Positions 50,148 to 57,724 of a stretch of 64,000 nucleotides of DNA are shown in pieces. Positions within the stretch are counted from its first letter, which is position 1. Each line of letters opens with the position of its first letter. The stretch is taken from NCBI GenBank assembly GCA_002421005.1, contig DIJC01000026.1, positions 250,650 through 314,649 of the forward strand, in the 5' to 3' direction. The translations under genes and the position numbers were made by a program. The notes beneath the pieces are model-generated. The model was not told the origin of the DNA, did no database searches, and saw nothing but the letters and a program-made list of their open reading frames with translations. Source of the DNA: Enterobacteriaceae bacterium UBA5654. Its GTDB lineage: Bacteria > Pseudomonadota > Gammaproteobacteria > Enterobacterales > Enterobacteriaceae.

Positions 50148-50894
50148 TTACTGTGCGGTATAACCGCCGTCAGCCATTAATACCGTCCCCGTAACGAAGC
50201 TGGCTTTAGGTGATGCAAGCCAGATAATTGCTTCAGCAATTTCTTCCGGCTGAGCCACTCGTCCAAGTGGATGAGCATCACCATAGCTGGCCAGCGTGGC
50301 CCGGCTGTCTTCCACAATGCCGGAAAGAATATTCGTTTCGACGACGCCGGGTGCGACAGCATTAACGCGGATACCATACTCAGCCGCTTCCAGAGCCAGA
50401 ACTTTTGTTAACTGGGCTATTGCGCCTTTTGAAGCCGAGTAGGCGGACGTTGCTTTCATGCCAACCATGCTAACTACGGACGCTACATTGACTATCGTTC
50501 CCTGCCTGCGAGGCTGCATGACCTTCAGGCTTTCCCTGCTCAGGAGAAAATACCCTCTGGCATTAATAGTCATAATGCTGTCCCATTCTTCAGCCGAGGT
50601 CTCGGTAGCACGTTTATTCAGGGTTTTGCCCGCATTGTTAATGAGAACATCCACGTCACCGAATTCTGCCTGTGCGAGCGTCACCGCGCGGATAACCTCA
50701 TGTTCCTGGCTGACGTCGCAAATATGTGTGACTACCTGATTATTCTGTGCCAGTGAATGCACCTGCGGATTAATATCCAGAGCCAGCACCTTCGCTTCAT
50801 GACTCACCAGTAGCTTTACTGTCGCCCTGCCAATATCGCCTGCCGCTCCCGTGACAATCGCGACTTTGTTTTTCAGACCCAAAAAATCTGCCAT
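50148..50894 (-). CDS. Classical short-chain dehydrogenase (3-ketoacyl-ACP reductase-like)
   Basis: The 248-residue protein has the complete classical SDR set: TGAAGDIGRA near residue 16, NNAG near 87, catalytic S and YSASKGA near 152-156, and the C-terminal ASFVTGTVLMADGGY motif. It probably oxidises or reduces a hydroxyl/keto group with NAD(P)H; the precise substrate cannot be read. The upstream gene of the same direction is a frameshifted SDR remnant, and the gene itself is intact. Shared promoter region with the AraC-type regulator is likely. Confidence 0.88.
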   Translation of the reverse strand: MADFLGLKNKVAIVTGAAGDIGRATVKLLVSHEAKVLALDINPQVHSLAQNNQVVTHICDVSQEHEVIRAVTLAQAEFGDVDVLINNAGKTLNKRATETSAEEWDSIMTINARGYFLLSRESLKVMQPRRQGTIVNVASVVSMVGMKATSAYSASKGAIAQLTKVLALEAAEYGIRVNAVAPGVVETNILSGIVEDSRATLASYGDAHPLGRVAQPEEIAEAIIWLASPKASFVTGTVLMADGGYTAQ

Positions 50895-50896
50895 TT

Positions 50897-51156
50897 TTAT
50901 TCCTCAATTGCTGTGTTACGTTGCCAGTGCGCCATCTCATTCATCAGCCGGTACTGAAAATCCCTCGTGCGGATGCCCGGAACCCGTGTCCGGGGAAGAT
51001 TGGAAGAACGGACGGTTTCAATAAGGAACGTTGCCATCACGGGTCGTTCCGGCAACGCTGTCCCCGGTTGATAGCACCGCCTTTGCAAGTGCCAGGCCCA
51101 GCCCACGGCTAATGCCCTGTAATAAACCAGATCCTCGATTCAGAATGACGTTGCAT
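50897..51156 (-). pseudogene. Degenerate short-chain dehydrogenase (frameshift plus internal deletion)
   Basis: From the ATG ending at 51156, with AGGAGGAG before it, the frame reads a normal SDR start (RIWFITG). A one-base frameshift then moves the cofactor loop ISRGLGLALAKA into another frame, which continues to GTTRDGN and soon stops. A third frame downstream carries an SDR-like C-terminus (IETVRSSN and LMNEMAHW). About 200 codons are missing in between. This is a dead SDR gene that once headed the cluster; its strong ribosome site and promoter may still drive the two intact genes. Confidence 0.7.
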
Positions 51157-51296
51157 AACCTCTCCTCCTTTCTTTTGTGACTAAAAGAATATGAGAAGCA
51201 GATAAACGTAACAATGTTGATTACTGTACAAACATTATCGTTTTCTCTCATAATAACTTTTAGTAAACTGTTTTTATCCGCAAAAATTATCCTTTC

Positions 51297-52241
51297 GTGT
51301 TTTCAGGGGGCGTGGTGTCCGGATTTACTTCAGTACTTACGCGAAAAATGATCTCTGCTTTTCTGCCGCTTGCACCGGATGAAGGCTACTCACGCACCTG
51401 TATGAAAGAGGTCAAGCTGTTACGGGTAAATGAGTCTATGCCCCATACGCCCGTCCTTTATGAGCCGTGCATCGTTATTGTTCTGCAGGGAAAGAAAACA
51501 GGTTTGATGGGCGGACGGGAATTTATCTATGATGCCGGTCATTATCTGGTTGTCCCGGTTCCTCTTCCTTTTACCAGCCAGACCACTGCCAGCCAGGAGG
51601 AACCTCTTCTGGCTATATCTGTATCGCTTGATGTCTCCCTTATCGCCGAATTACTTATTGAAATGGGAGAAAGAGCCATAAACGATACTGAGAAGGCGGA
51701 AATAATGTTTTCCACCCCGCTGGGAGAAGCGCTGGCAGATACGGTTTATCGCCTTCTGACAGCACTTTCTGATGAAGAGAAGGCCATGATTTTGGGGCCG
51801 GGTATTCTGAAAGAACTTTATTATCATGTACTGATAGATACTCAGGGAGCCTCAATAAGAGCGGCGCTCTCCGGAAAGGGGCATTTCAGGCAAATAGCAG
51901 CAGCTATCCGTACGATGCATACCCGGTTTATGGATAATATTGACATAGACAAGCTGGCGAAGGTGGCCGGAATGAGTGCTCCCTCTTTTCACCGCCATTT
52001 CAGGACATTCACAGGCACAACGCCAAAGCAGTATCTGATTTCCATCAGGCTGCACCAGGCGCGTTTTTTAATGGTAAAAAGGAATGTAACTGCCAGCGAA
52101 GCCGCTTTGAGGGTTGGCTATGCTAGCCCGACACAGTTCAGCAGAGAATTTAGCCGGTTCTTTGGTTGTCCGCCCCAAAAAGAAGCTCATCGCTTACGTC
52201 ACTTATTAAAGGTTAAAGCTGAGTCATACTGGCCTGAATAA
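51297..52241 (+). CDS. AraC family transcriptional regulator (YqhC-like)
   Basis: The 314-residue frame has an N-terminal AraC-type sensor (PF06719-like, residues ~30-190; CIVIVLQGKK near residue 58) and two C-terminal helix-turn-helix units (IDKLAKVAGMSAPSFHRHF near 220 and ASEAALRVGYASPTQFSREF near 270). It resembles YqhC, which senses reactive aldehydes and activates reductase genes, so control of the divergent SDR genes is likely. The start is a GTG at 51297 with no clear ribosome site; internal GTG or ATG (51348) starts are possible. Confidence 0.87.
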   Translation: MFSGGVVSGFTSVLTRKMISAFLPLAPDEGYSRTCMKEVKLLRVNESMPHTPVLYEPCIVIVLQGKKTGLMGGREFIYDAGHYLVVPVPLPFTSQTTASQEEPLLAISVSLDVSLIAELLIEMGERAINDTEKAEIMFSTPLGEALADTVYRLLTALSDEEKAMILGPGILKELYYHVLIDTQGASIRAALSGKGHFRQIAAAIRTMHTRFMDNIDIDKLAKVAGMSAPSFHRHFRTFTGTTPKQYLISIRLHQARFLMVKRNVTASEAALRVGYASPTQFSREFSRFFGCPPQKEAHRLRHLLKVKAESYWPE

Positions 52242-52286
52242 TATCGTAACGGCTTTGGCGTCTGCTCTTCGCTCATGAGGGACAAC

Positions 52287-52325
52287 CATACTCAAATCTC
52301 CCACATTGCAGGAGATTTGAGTATG
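52287..52325. terminator. 15-bp hairpin at the AraC/ABC junction
   Basis: CATACTCAAATCTCC (52287-52301) and its exact complement (52311-52325) are separated by 9 bases. Its right arm contains the start codon of the integrase relic, so it may belong to the mobile element rather than to the AraC gene. Confidence 0.5.
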
Positions 52326-52416
52326 AACATGTCACCGTTGAACAAAGACCGTATCATCGGACAAAAACGACCGATCTGGCTCTGTTCAGCATGGCTTCGG
52401 ACAGTAAGCTACGGGG
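52323..52416 (+). pseudogene. Relic of a tyrosine-recombinase (integrase) gene
   Basis: From the ATG at 52323 the frame reads MNMSPLNKDRIIGQKRP, like the N-terminus of a small tyrosine-recombinase family. After a frame shift at about 52373 a second block reads DLALFSMASDSKLRG, the conserved helix that normally follows some 25 residues further on in that family. The central part and everything after SKLRG are missing. The break is at about 52416, three bases before the stop codon of the ABC permease (52419). This marks a recombination scar; the remnant cannot make an active enzyme. Confidence 0.65.
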
Positions 52417-52418
52417 CA

Positions 52419-53285
52419 TCAGCGCTGCATCCCCCAGCGTTTTATCGTCGCTTTCTCAAGGGTAGAGAACACCACGCCCTCGACCAGCAGGCCGATGATA
52501 ATCACCGTTGCCAGTCCGGCGAAGACCCGGTCGGTAAACAACTCATTGCGGTTCTGGAAGATATACCAGCCGAGCCCGCCTTCGCCGCTTGAAGCGCCAA
52601 ACACCAGCTCGGCAGCAATGAGCGTACGCCACGCAAAAGCCCAGCCAATCTTCAGCCCGGAAAGGATCGATGGCAACGATGCCGGGATCAGGATCGTCAC
52701 CACATAGCGTGGGCCGCTCAGCCCGTAATTGCGCCCGGTCATACGCAGGGTGTCCGGTACACTGCTAAACCCCGACCAGGTATTCAGCGCAATCGGCCAC
52801 ATCACCGAATGCACCAGCACAAACACCAGGCTGACATTGCCCAACCCGAACCACAGCAGCGCCAGCGGCAAAAGGGCTATGGCTGGCAGTGGATTGAGCA
52901 TCGCGGTCAGGGTGCTGAGCAGGTCGCGACCAAAGCGGGTAGTGATCGCCAGCGCACTGGCGACCAGCGCCAGCACGCTGCCAATCAGATAACCTTTCAG
53001 CAGCGTACTGAGTGAGTTGACAATCTTTTCCGGCAGTTCGCCGCTGCGCATATCGTCGATGAAGGCCCGCAGCGTATCGAGCACGCCGGGAAGCATCAGG
53101 TCGTTTTGCTGATAGCGCGCCGCCGCCTCCCACAACGCCAGCACCAGCAGGACCACCACGCCTTTGCGCAGCCAGGTCTGATTCCACAGCCGTCGGGAAA
53201 GCGGCAACGCCTCATCAACGGCAACATCGCGCAGCGGGCTCAGCGCGCGCTCATATTCAGGACGAATGAACGGTGGCTGCGACAT
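52419..53285 (-). CDS. SsuC/TauC-like ABC transporter permease
   Basis: Inner-membrane permease of the nitrate/sulfonate/taurine transporter class. The 288 residues begin with a ~40-residue cytoplasmic N-terminus, then six membrane helices, with the EAA-type loop LPSILSGLKIGWAFAWRTLIAAEL near residues 200-230. It overlaps the upstream ATPase gene by 29 bases. Its stop codon sits against the integrase relic, but the frame is intact to a plausible SsuC-like C-terminus. Substrate: probably a sulfonate, taurine-like or related anion by family. Confidence 0.9.
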   Translation of the reverse strand: MSQPPFIRPEYERALSPLRDVAVDEALPLSRRLWNQTWLRKGVVVLLVLALWEAAARYQQNDLMLPGVLDTLRAFIDDMRSGELPEKIVNSLSTLLKGYLIGSVLALVASALAITTRFGRDLLSTLTAMLNPLPAIALLPLALLWFGLGNVSLVFVLVHSVMWPIALNTWSGFSSVPDTLRMTGRNYGLSGPRYVVTILIPASLPSILSGLKIGWAFAWRTLIAAELVFGASSGEGGLGWYIFQNRNELFTDRVFAGLATVIIIGLLVEGVVFSTLEKATIKRWGMQR

Positions 53286-54099
53286 AATCCAGCTCCTGGG
53301 TGGCAGACGATGAAAGCGTGTTCACCGCAGGCGGGAACAGTAGATGGTGGATATGGCTCGCCGCCGCCTGGAAGGCAGGACTGCCGAAATCATTAAGGCT
53401 GTACTGGTGGCAGTTCAGTTCTGCCCGCACCCGCCCCGGATGCGGCGACAGCACCAGAATACGGCTGCCGACCACCAGCGCTTCCTCAATGGAATGGGTC
53501 ACGAACAGCAGGGTAAAACGCTCCTCGTCCCACAGGGAAAGCAGCTCTTCCTGCATGGTGCGCCGGGTCAAAGCATCGAGGGCGGCAAACGGCTCATCCA
53601 TCAGAAGCATTCGCGGGCGCATTGCCAGCGCGCGGGCAATCGCCACCCGCTGCTTCATGCCGCCGGAAAGCGTATGCGGTAAGGCATCGGCAAAGTTCGC
53701 CAGCCCGACCTTATTGAGAAAATACAGCGCCTGGTCGCGGGCTTCTGCCCGCGTTGCCTTGCGGCTGGCAATCAGCGGAAACATCACGTTTTGTAGCACC
53801 GTCTTCCACGGTGGCAACTGATCGAACTCCTGAAACACCATCATCCGATCCGGCCCCGGCGCGCTGATACGACTTCCTTCCAGCGTAATCTCACCGCGCA
53901 GGGGTTTGATAAATCCGCCAACCGATTTCAGCAGGCTCGACTTTCCGCAGCCAGAGGGGCCCAGCAGGATAAAACGGTCTCCGGGCCAGACGTCAAAGCT
54001 GACATCATGGGTCGCGCGCACCCGGCGTTCACGGGTGCGGTATTCAATATCAAGCGCGTTGACCTGCAGCAACGGTTCCGCTGTGGTGAGCTGTGGCAT
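53257..54099 (-). CDS. SsuB/TauB-like ABC transporter ATP-binding protein
   Basis: ATPase of the same importer. From MPQLTTAEP (ATG ending at 54099, after AGGAGA) it has 280 residues. Walker A GPSGCGKSS is near residue 48, signature LSGGMKQRVAIARAL and Walker B LLMDEPFAALD are intact. The C-terminus extends beyond the usual TauB end and overlaps the permease start by 29 bases. Between the substrate-binding gene (upstream) and the permease, in the order A-B-C of ssu-like operons. Confidence 0.91.
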   Translation of the reverse strand: MPQLTTAEPLLQVNALDIEYRTRERRVRATHDVSFDVWPGDRFILLGPSGCGKSSLLKSVGGFIKPLRGEITLEGSRISAPGPDRMMVFQEFDQLPPWKTVLQNVMFPLIASRKATRAEARDQALYFLNKVGLANFADALPHTLSGGMKQRVAIARALAMRPRMLLMDEPFAALDALTRRTMQEELLSLWDEERFTLLFVTHSIEEALVVGSRILVLSPHPGRVRAELNCHQYSLNDFGSPAFQAAASHIHHLLFPPAVNTLSSSATQELDYVAATVHSS

Positions 54100-54118
54100 A
54101 GGGCTCTCCTGTCTCACG

Positions 54119-55126
54119 TTAGCTGCCGGGATTGTCCCCGGCTTCATTGAAGAAATAGTCTTTCCAGGTGTCTGCTTTATTTTTCAGAACACCCAGCTCA
54201 TGGAGTTTCTCCGCATACACAAAAGTGCGCTCGGGCGAAACGGTAAAGCTGATTTCTGGATCGTTAACGATTTTCTGCACCAGCGGCAGAGGCAGACGCG
54301 ACTTCTCAACCCGGATATAGGTTTCCGCCGCCGCATTCTTATCGGCATTGATTATCTTCGCCGCTTCACTCAGCGCCCGATAAAAAGCGCGGTAAGTTTT
54401 CGGGTTTTCATCATGGAATTTCTGGGTGGTATAAAGCACGTTAAAGGTCGCCTGACCGCCCAGCACATCATAGGAACTGAGAATTTTATGCACGTTGCTG
54501 TGCTCGAGAGCCTGATACTGGAACGGCGGGCTGGAGAAGTGGGTGCTGATCTCCGAACCACCGGCGATCAGCGCCGCGCTGGCATCCGGATGCGGCAGAC
54601 TGACGCTAATCCGATCAAAGCGCTTAAAGTCGGCGTTGCCGAACAGCTTTGCGGTTTCAATTTGCAGCGTCCGCGACTGGAATCCGACGCCAGCAGCAGG
54701 CACGGCAATACGGTCTTTATCGCTCAGGTCACGCACGCTTTTGACCGCCGGATTATTGCTTAACAGATAGTTGGGCATCGAGCCCAGCGAGGCGATAGCC
54801 TTAACGTTCTGTTTGCCGCGGGTGCGATCCCAGAGGGTCAGCAGCGGCGGCACGCCCGCCGAAGCGACGTCCAGTGCCCCTGAGAGTAGGGCTTCATTCA
54901 TGGCGGTAGCGCCGGATAAGGTGCGCCAGTCCACCTCAATATCCAGCCCCTCTTTTTTTCCTTCTTTTTCGATTAGATTTTGATCCCGCACCACGTCAAG
55001 GATTAAATACCCAATACCAAACTGCTGCGCAATACTGATTTTCCCTTCCGCCTGCGCCTGGCCGCTAACTGCGTTAAGGGTCATGGCAATAGCCATCGCG
55101 GCTAAAAGATGATGACGTTTTTTCAT
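54119..55126 (-). CDS. SsuA/TauA-like periplasmic substrate-binding protein
   Basis: Periplasmic binding protein of the NMT1/SsuA class. The 335-residue precursor has a signal peptide (MKKRHHLLAAMAIAMTL) with cleavage after AQA near residue 26. The mature protein follows the SsuA pattern, GYLILDVV then the ALLSGALDVASAG loop near 82-94. First of the three-gene transporter on the minus strand, facing the HcxB-like gene divergently across 245 bases. The ligand may be a sulfonate or hydroxy acid; unproven. Confidence 0.9.
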   Translation of the reverse strand: MKKRHHLLAAMAIAMTLNAVSGQAQAEGKISIAQQFGIGYLILDVVRDQNLIEKEGKKEGLDIEVDWRTLSGATAMNEALLSGALDVASAGVPPLLTLWDRTRGKQNVKAIASLGSMPNYLLSNNPAVKSVRDLSDKDRIAVPAAGVGFQSRTLQIETAKLFGNADFKRFDRISVSLPHPDASAALIAGGSEISTHFSSPPFQYQALEHSNVHKILSSYDVLGGQATFNVLYTTQKFHDENPKTYRAFYRALSEAAKIINADKNAAAETYIRVEKSRLPLPLVQKIVNDPEISFTVSPERTFVYAEKLHELGVLKNKADTWKDYFFNEAGDNPGS

Positions 55127-55371
55127 TTATATTCCCCGGAGGTCTGTCACGAAAGGCAAATGATTGGCGATATTGCCTGCAAAAAAGAAATAATTTAACC
55201 GGCATTGCTTATATCATATCCGGCAATATAAAAATCTTTGCTGTATTATTCCTTTGCCAGCCAGCGGAATAGCTAAGTTATTTTTTATGGTTATGTTAAA
55301 AAACCATTCTGTTTATAGTTGGGCTTTGCTTTTAAATATCCACGAGCAATGCTGGTTGCTAAGGACGCGTT
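55127..55371. promoter_or_regulatory. Divergent promoter region of the SsuABC-like and dehydrogenase genes
   Basis: This AT-rich spacer of 245 bases contains no gene that I can support. It presumably carries both promoters. No dedicated regulator is adjacent, so control may come from a global sulfur or nitrogen regulator, which I cannot identify by eye. Confidence 0.45.
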
Positions 55372-56391
55372 ATGCCCGTACTCAGTGCGCAAACACTTCG
55401 TCATCTGTTACAACACCATCTTTTACGGGTAGATACCCCTGTCGATACCGCCCGTCAGGTGGCGGATAATCTGGTCGAGGCCTCTCTGAAAGGCCATGAC
55501 TCCCATGGCGTCACCCTGCTGCCCCGCTATATCAACGCCATTCAGGTCGGGGATTTAAACCCGTATGCCGAACTGCGTCTGTTGCGCGATGAAGGCCCGC
55601 TGGTCTCCTTCCACGGACAGTGCGGTTTCGGTCAAGTGCTGGGTCAGCAGGCGATGAGCGTGGGTATCCGTCGGGCGCGTGATTATGGGGTAGCGATTAT
55701 CGGGATTCATGAAGCCCACCACCTGGGACGTATCGGTGCCTGGGCGGAGCAGGCCGCAGAAGCCGGGCTGGTGTCGCTGCACTTCGCCAACGTCAGCGCC
55801 CCGTCAGCGGTACTGCCGTTTGGCGGCAAGCAGCCAAGACTTGGCACCAACCCGCTGTGTGTGGGGATCCCGCGCGCCGGTCACAATCCGGTGATCCTCG
55901 ATTTTGCTACCAGCGCGATTGCCGGAAATAAAGCCCGGATTGCCTGGAATGAGGGCCGTCCGCTACCGGAAGGCTGCGCGGTGGATCACCTGGGCAATCC
56001 GACCACTGACGCCAGTAGCCTGATGCAGGAGCCACGCGGTTCCCTGCTGGCCTTCGGCGGCCATAAAGGGGCCGGACTGTCGTTAATCTGTACCCTGCTG
56101 GGGGCCGCGCTCACTGGCGGACAGACTGAAAGCCACCGCTTCCCGCCACGCCCCGGCATTATCAATAATATGCTGTCGATTATCTTCGACCCGCTGCGTC
56201 TCGGTGCCGGTGAAGCCTGGCAGCAGGAAATGGAAGCGCAACTGGCCTGGCTGCGCTCATCCAGTGACGAGGTACAGATCCCCGGTGAACCTGAGGCCCG
56301 CCACTATGCACAACGCAGCGAAACGGGGATTTATGTCGATGAGGTCAGCTGGCAGCAGTTCCTTGACCTGGACCCGAACCAGCCGGTCTGA
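55372..56391 (+). CDS. Malate/lactate/ureidoglycolate-type dehydrogenase (HcxB/YbiC-like)
   Basis: NAD(P)-dependent 2-hydroxyacid dehydrogenase of the Ldh_2 family (malate, lactate, ureidoglycolate, sulfolactate and 2-oxoglutarate reductases such as HcxB). The 339 residues carry the N-terminal GHDSHGVTLLPRY near residue 42, the substrate-pocket HHLGRIGAWAEQA near 116, and a conserved FGGHKGAGLSL near 222. It is divergent from the SsuABC-like operon and converges with the HcxA-like gene. Substrate is not defined by sequence; the family includes (R)-sulfolactate dehydrogenase ComC, which would suit a sulfonate transporter neighbour. Confidence 0.87.
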   Translation: MPVLSAQTLRHLLQHHLLRVDTPVDTARQVADNLVEASLKGHDSHGVTLLPRYINAIQVGDLNPYAELRLLRDEGPLVSFHGQCGFGQVLGQQAMSVGIRRARDYGVAIIGIHEAHHLGRIGAWAEQAAEAGLVSLHFANVSAPSAVLPFGGKQPRLGTNPLCVGIPRAGHNPVILDFATSAIAGNKARIAWNEGRPLPEGCAVDHLGNPTTDASSLMQEPRGSLLAFGGHKGAGLSLICTLLGAALTGGQTESHRFPPRPGIINNMLSIIFDPLRLGAGEAWQQEMEAQLAWLRSSSDEVQIPGEPEARHYAQRSETGIYVDEVSWQQFLDLDPNQPV

Positions 56392-56411
56392 GTGAATGCG
56401 CGCATTGCCTG

Positions 56412-57485
56412 TCAGAACTGCACGCTGCTGGCGTGCAGCGCCTGCTCCAGCGCGGCAGTTGATACCTCAAATGGCAACCGTTTCGCCGCCGAATCTGGAA
56501 TAGTCACCCCTTCAGCAATCGCCCTGAATACCGTCGCAGCCGATGCACTGAGTGGCGCAAGCGTCAGCGGCATATCGTACTGACGCAAAAACGCCAGCAG
56601 TTCCGGGTCCGGTCCGGCATCGCCGCGCTCCAGCAGCGACTGTACCAGCAGGCAGAAGCCAACCTTTTCCCCGTGCAGCCAGTGATGCAGTTCAGGTTCC
56701 CAGGTCAGGCGGTTATGGATCGCATGGGCCACGCCCGGCGTGGAGTTGTCTTCCCGGATGCTGTTCGCCATTCCGGCTATGGCAATACTGGCGTCGATCA
56801 CCTGAATCAGTGCTTCGCTGACGATTCCCTGCGCATTATCGATCAGGGCCTGGGCTCCGTGCTGACGGAAAGTGTCCAGCGCCTGACGGGCGGTTTGCAC
56901 TTTAAGATTCAGTGCCAGACTGGCTGGTTCCAGGCGCTGATAAGGGGCGAACTCATACCATTTGGCCAGCGCATCAACGATACCGGCCTTCAGATAACGC
57001 ACGTCGGATTGGGCGATAATTTCGCTGTCCACCAGCACCGCTTTCGGCAGTCTGTCCAGCAGCAGGCGGCGTTGATAGCGTCCGGCATCATCATAAATAA
57101 TGGTCAGCGGCGACCAGGCCGCACAGGTTGCTGCGATAGTGGGAAAGGTAACCGATACGACCTGTTCCAGCCCATTAGCCACTGCTTTCGCGGTGTCGAG
57201 CACCCGCCCACCGCCAACGCCCAGCACCAGACCCGCGCCCGTCTGCTTCGCTCTGTGGCTGAAATGCGCGATCACCGTGTCGGAGCATTCACCGTTCATC
57301 ATCTCCACCTGCCAGCGCACGTGATGCTGGCGCAGGCTGACTTCCAGTGCCGGGCCAGCCTGCGCCCAGGCGCGCGGGGTGGTGATCAGTAAAATATTCT
57401 GGCTTAGCGCGGCGATGATTTTTCCTGCCTCATGGCGCAGCCCTGCTTCGTGGTAATAGGTATCCGGAGATTTAATCGCCAGCAT
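56412..57485 (-). CDS. Iron-containing alcohol dehydrogenase, HcxA/YbdH-like
   Basis: Metal- and NAD(P)-dependent dehydrogenase of the glycerol-dehydrogenase branch, 357 residues. The NAD-binding GVGGGRVLDTAKA is near residues 88-100, the ATCAAWSPLT motif near 120 matches E. coli HcxA, and metal ligands include D172 region (GIVDALAKWYE), H253 (GVAHAIHN) and H269 region (WLHGEKV). Together with the neighbouring HcxB-like enzyme it points to interconversion of 2-oxo and 2-hydroxy acids. It is tail-to-tail with that gene (20-base gap), so they have separate promoters. Confidence 0.85.
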   Translation of the reverse strand: MLAIKSPDTYYHEAGLRHEAGKIIAALSQNILLITTPRAWAQAGPALEVSLRQHHVRWQVEMMNGECSDTVIAHFSHRAKQTGAGLVLGVGGGRVLDTAKAVANGLEQVVSVTFPTIAATCAAWSPLTIIYDDAGRYQRRLLLDRLPKAVLVDSEIIAQSDVRYLKAGIVDALAKWYEFAPYQRLEPASLALNLKVQTARQALDTFRQHGAQALIDNAQGIVSEALIQVIDASIAIAGMANSIREDNSTPGVAHAIHNRLTWEPELHHWLHGEKVGFCLLVQSLLERGDAGPDPELLAFLRQYDMPLTLAPLSASAATVFRAIAEGVTIPDSAAKRLPFEVSTAALEQALHASSVQF

Positions 57486-57503
57486 CGGGGAATTCCATCA
57501 TGC

Positions 57504-57523
57504 AATATCCCTTGTGGGATATT
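57504..57523. promoter_or_regulatory. Palindrome upstream of the HcxA-like gene, candidate operator
   Basis: AATATCCC (57504-57511) and GGGATATT (57516-57523) form an 8-bp perfect inverted repeat with a 4-base spacer, 19-38 bases before the start codon. The position fits a repressor operator. The whole 57486-57724 spacer holds no other recognised feature. Confidence 0.4.
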
Positions 57524-57724
57524 ATTTAAGGGTTCAGCCATGCTACGACATATATAATAATGTGCAATCCATCGCCGCGGATTTTATTATCACTATTTTT
57601 ACTGATCATGGATAAAAAACTAATAACGTGGCAAAGCGCTTGTATTTAGATACCCGACAGCAGACGATAAAAAAGAGTAAGCCCGCGCCGCTTCCAGATA
57701 TCTCTGCATTCCCTTCCCCTGACC

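Noticed and set aside
52275..52592. 105-codon plus-strand open frame at the AraC/ABC junction
   Set aside because: It runs across the integrase relic and then antisense to the SsuC-like permease. Only the relic portion is meaningful, and it is called as a pseudogene.
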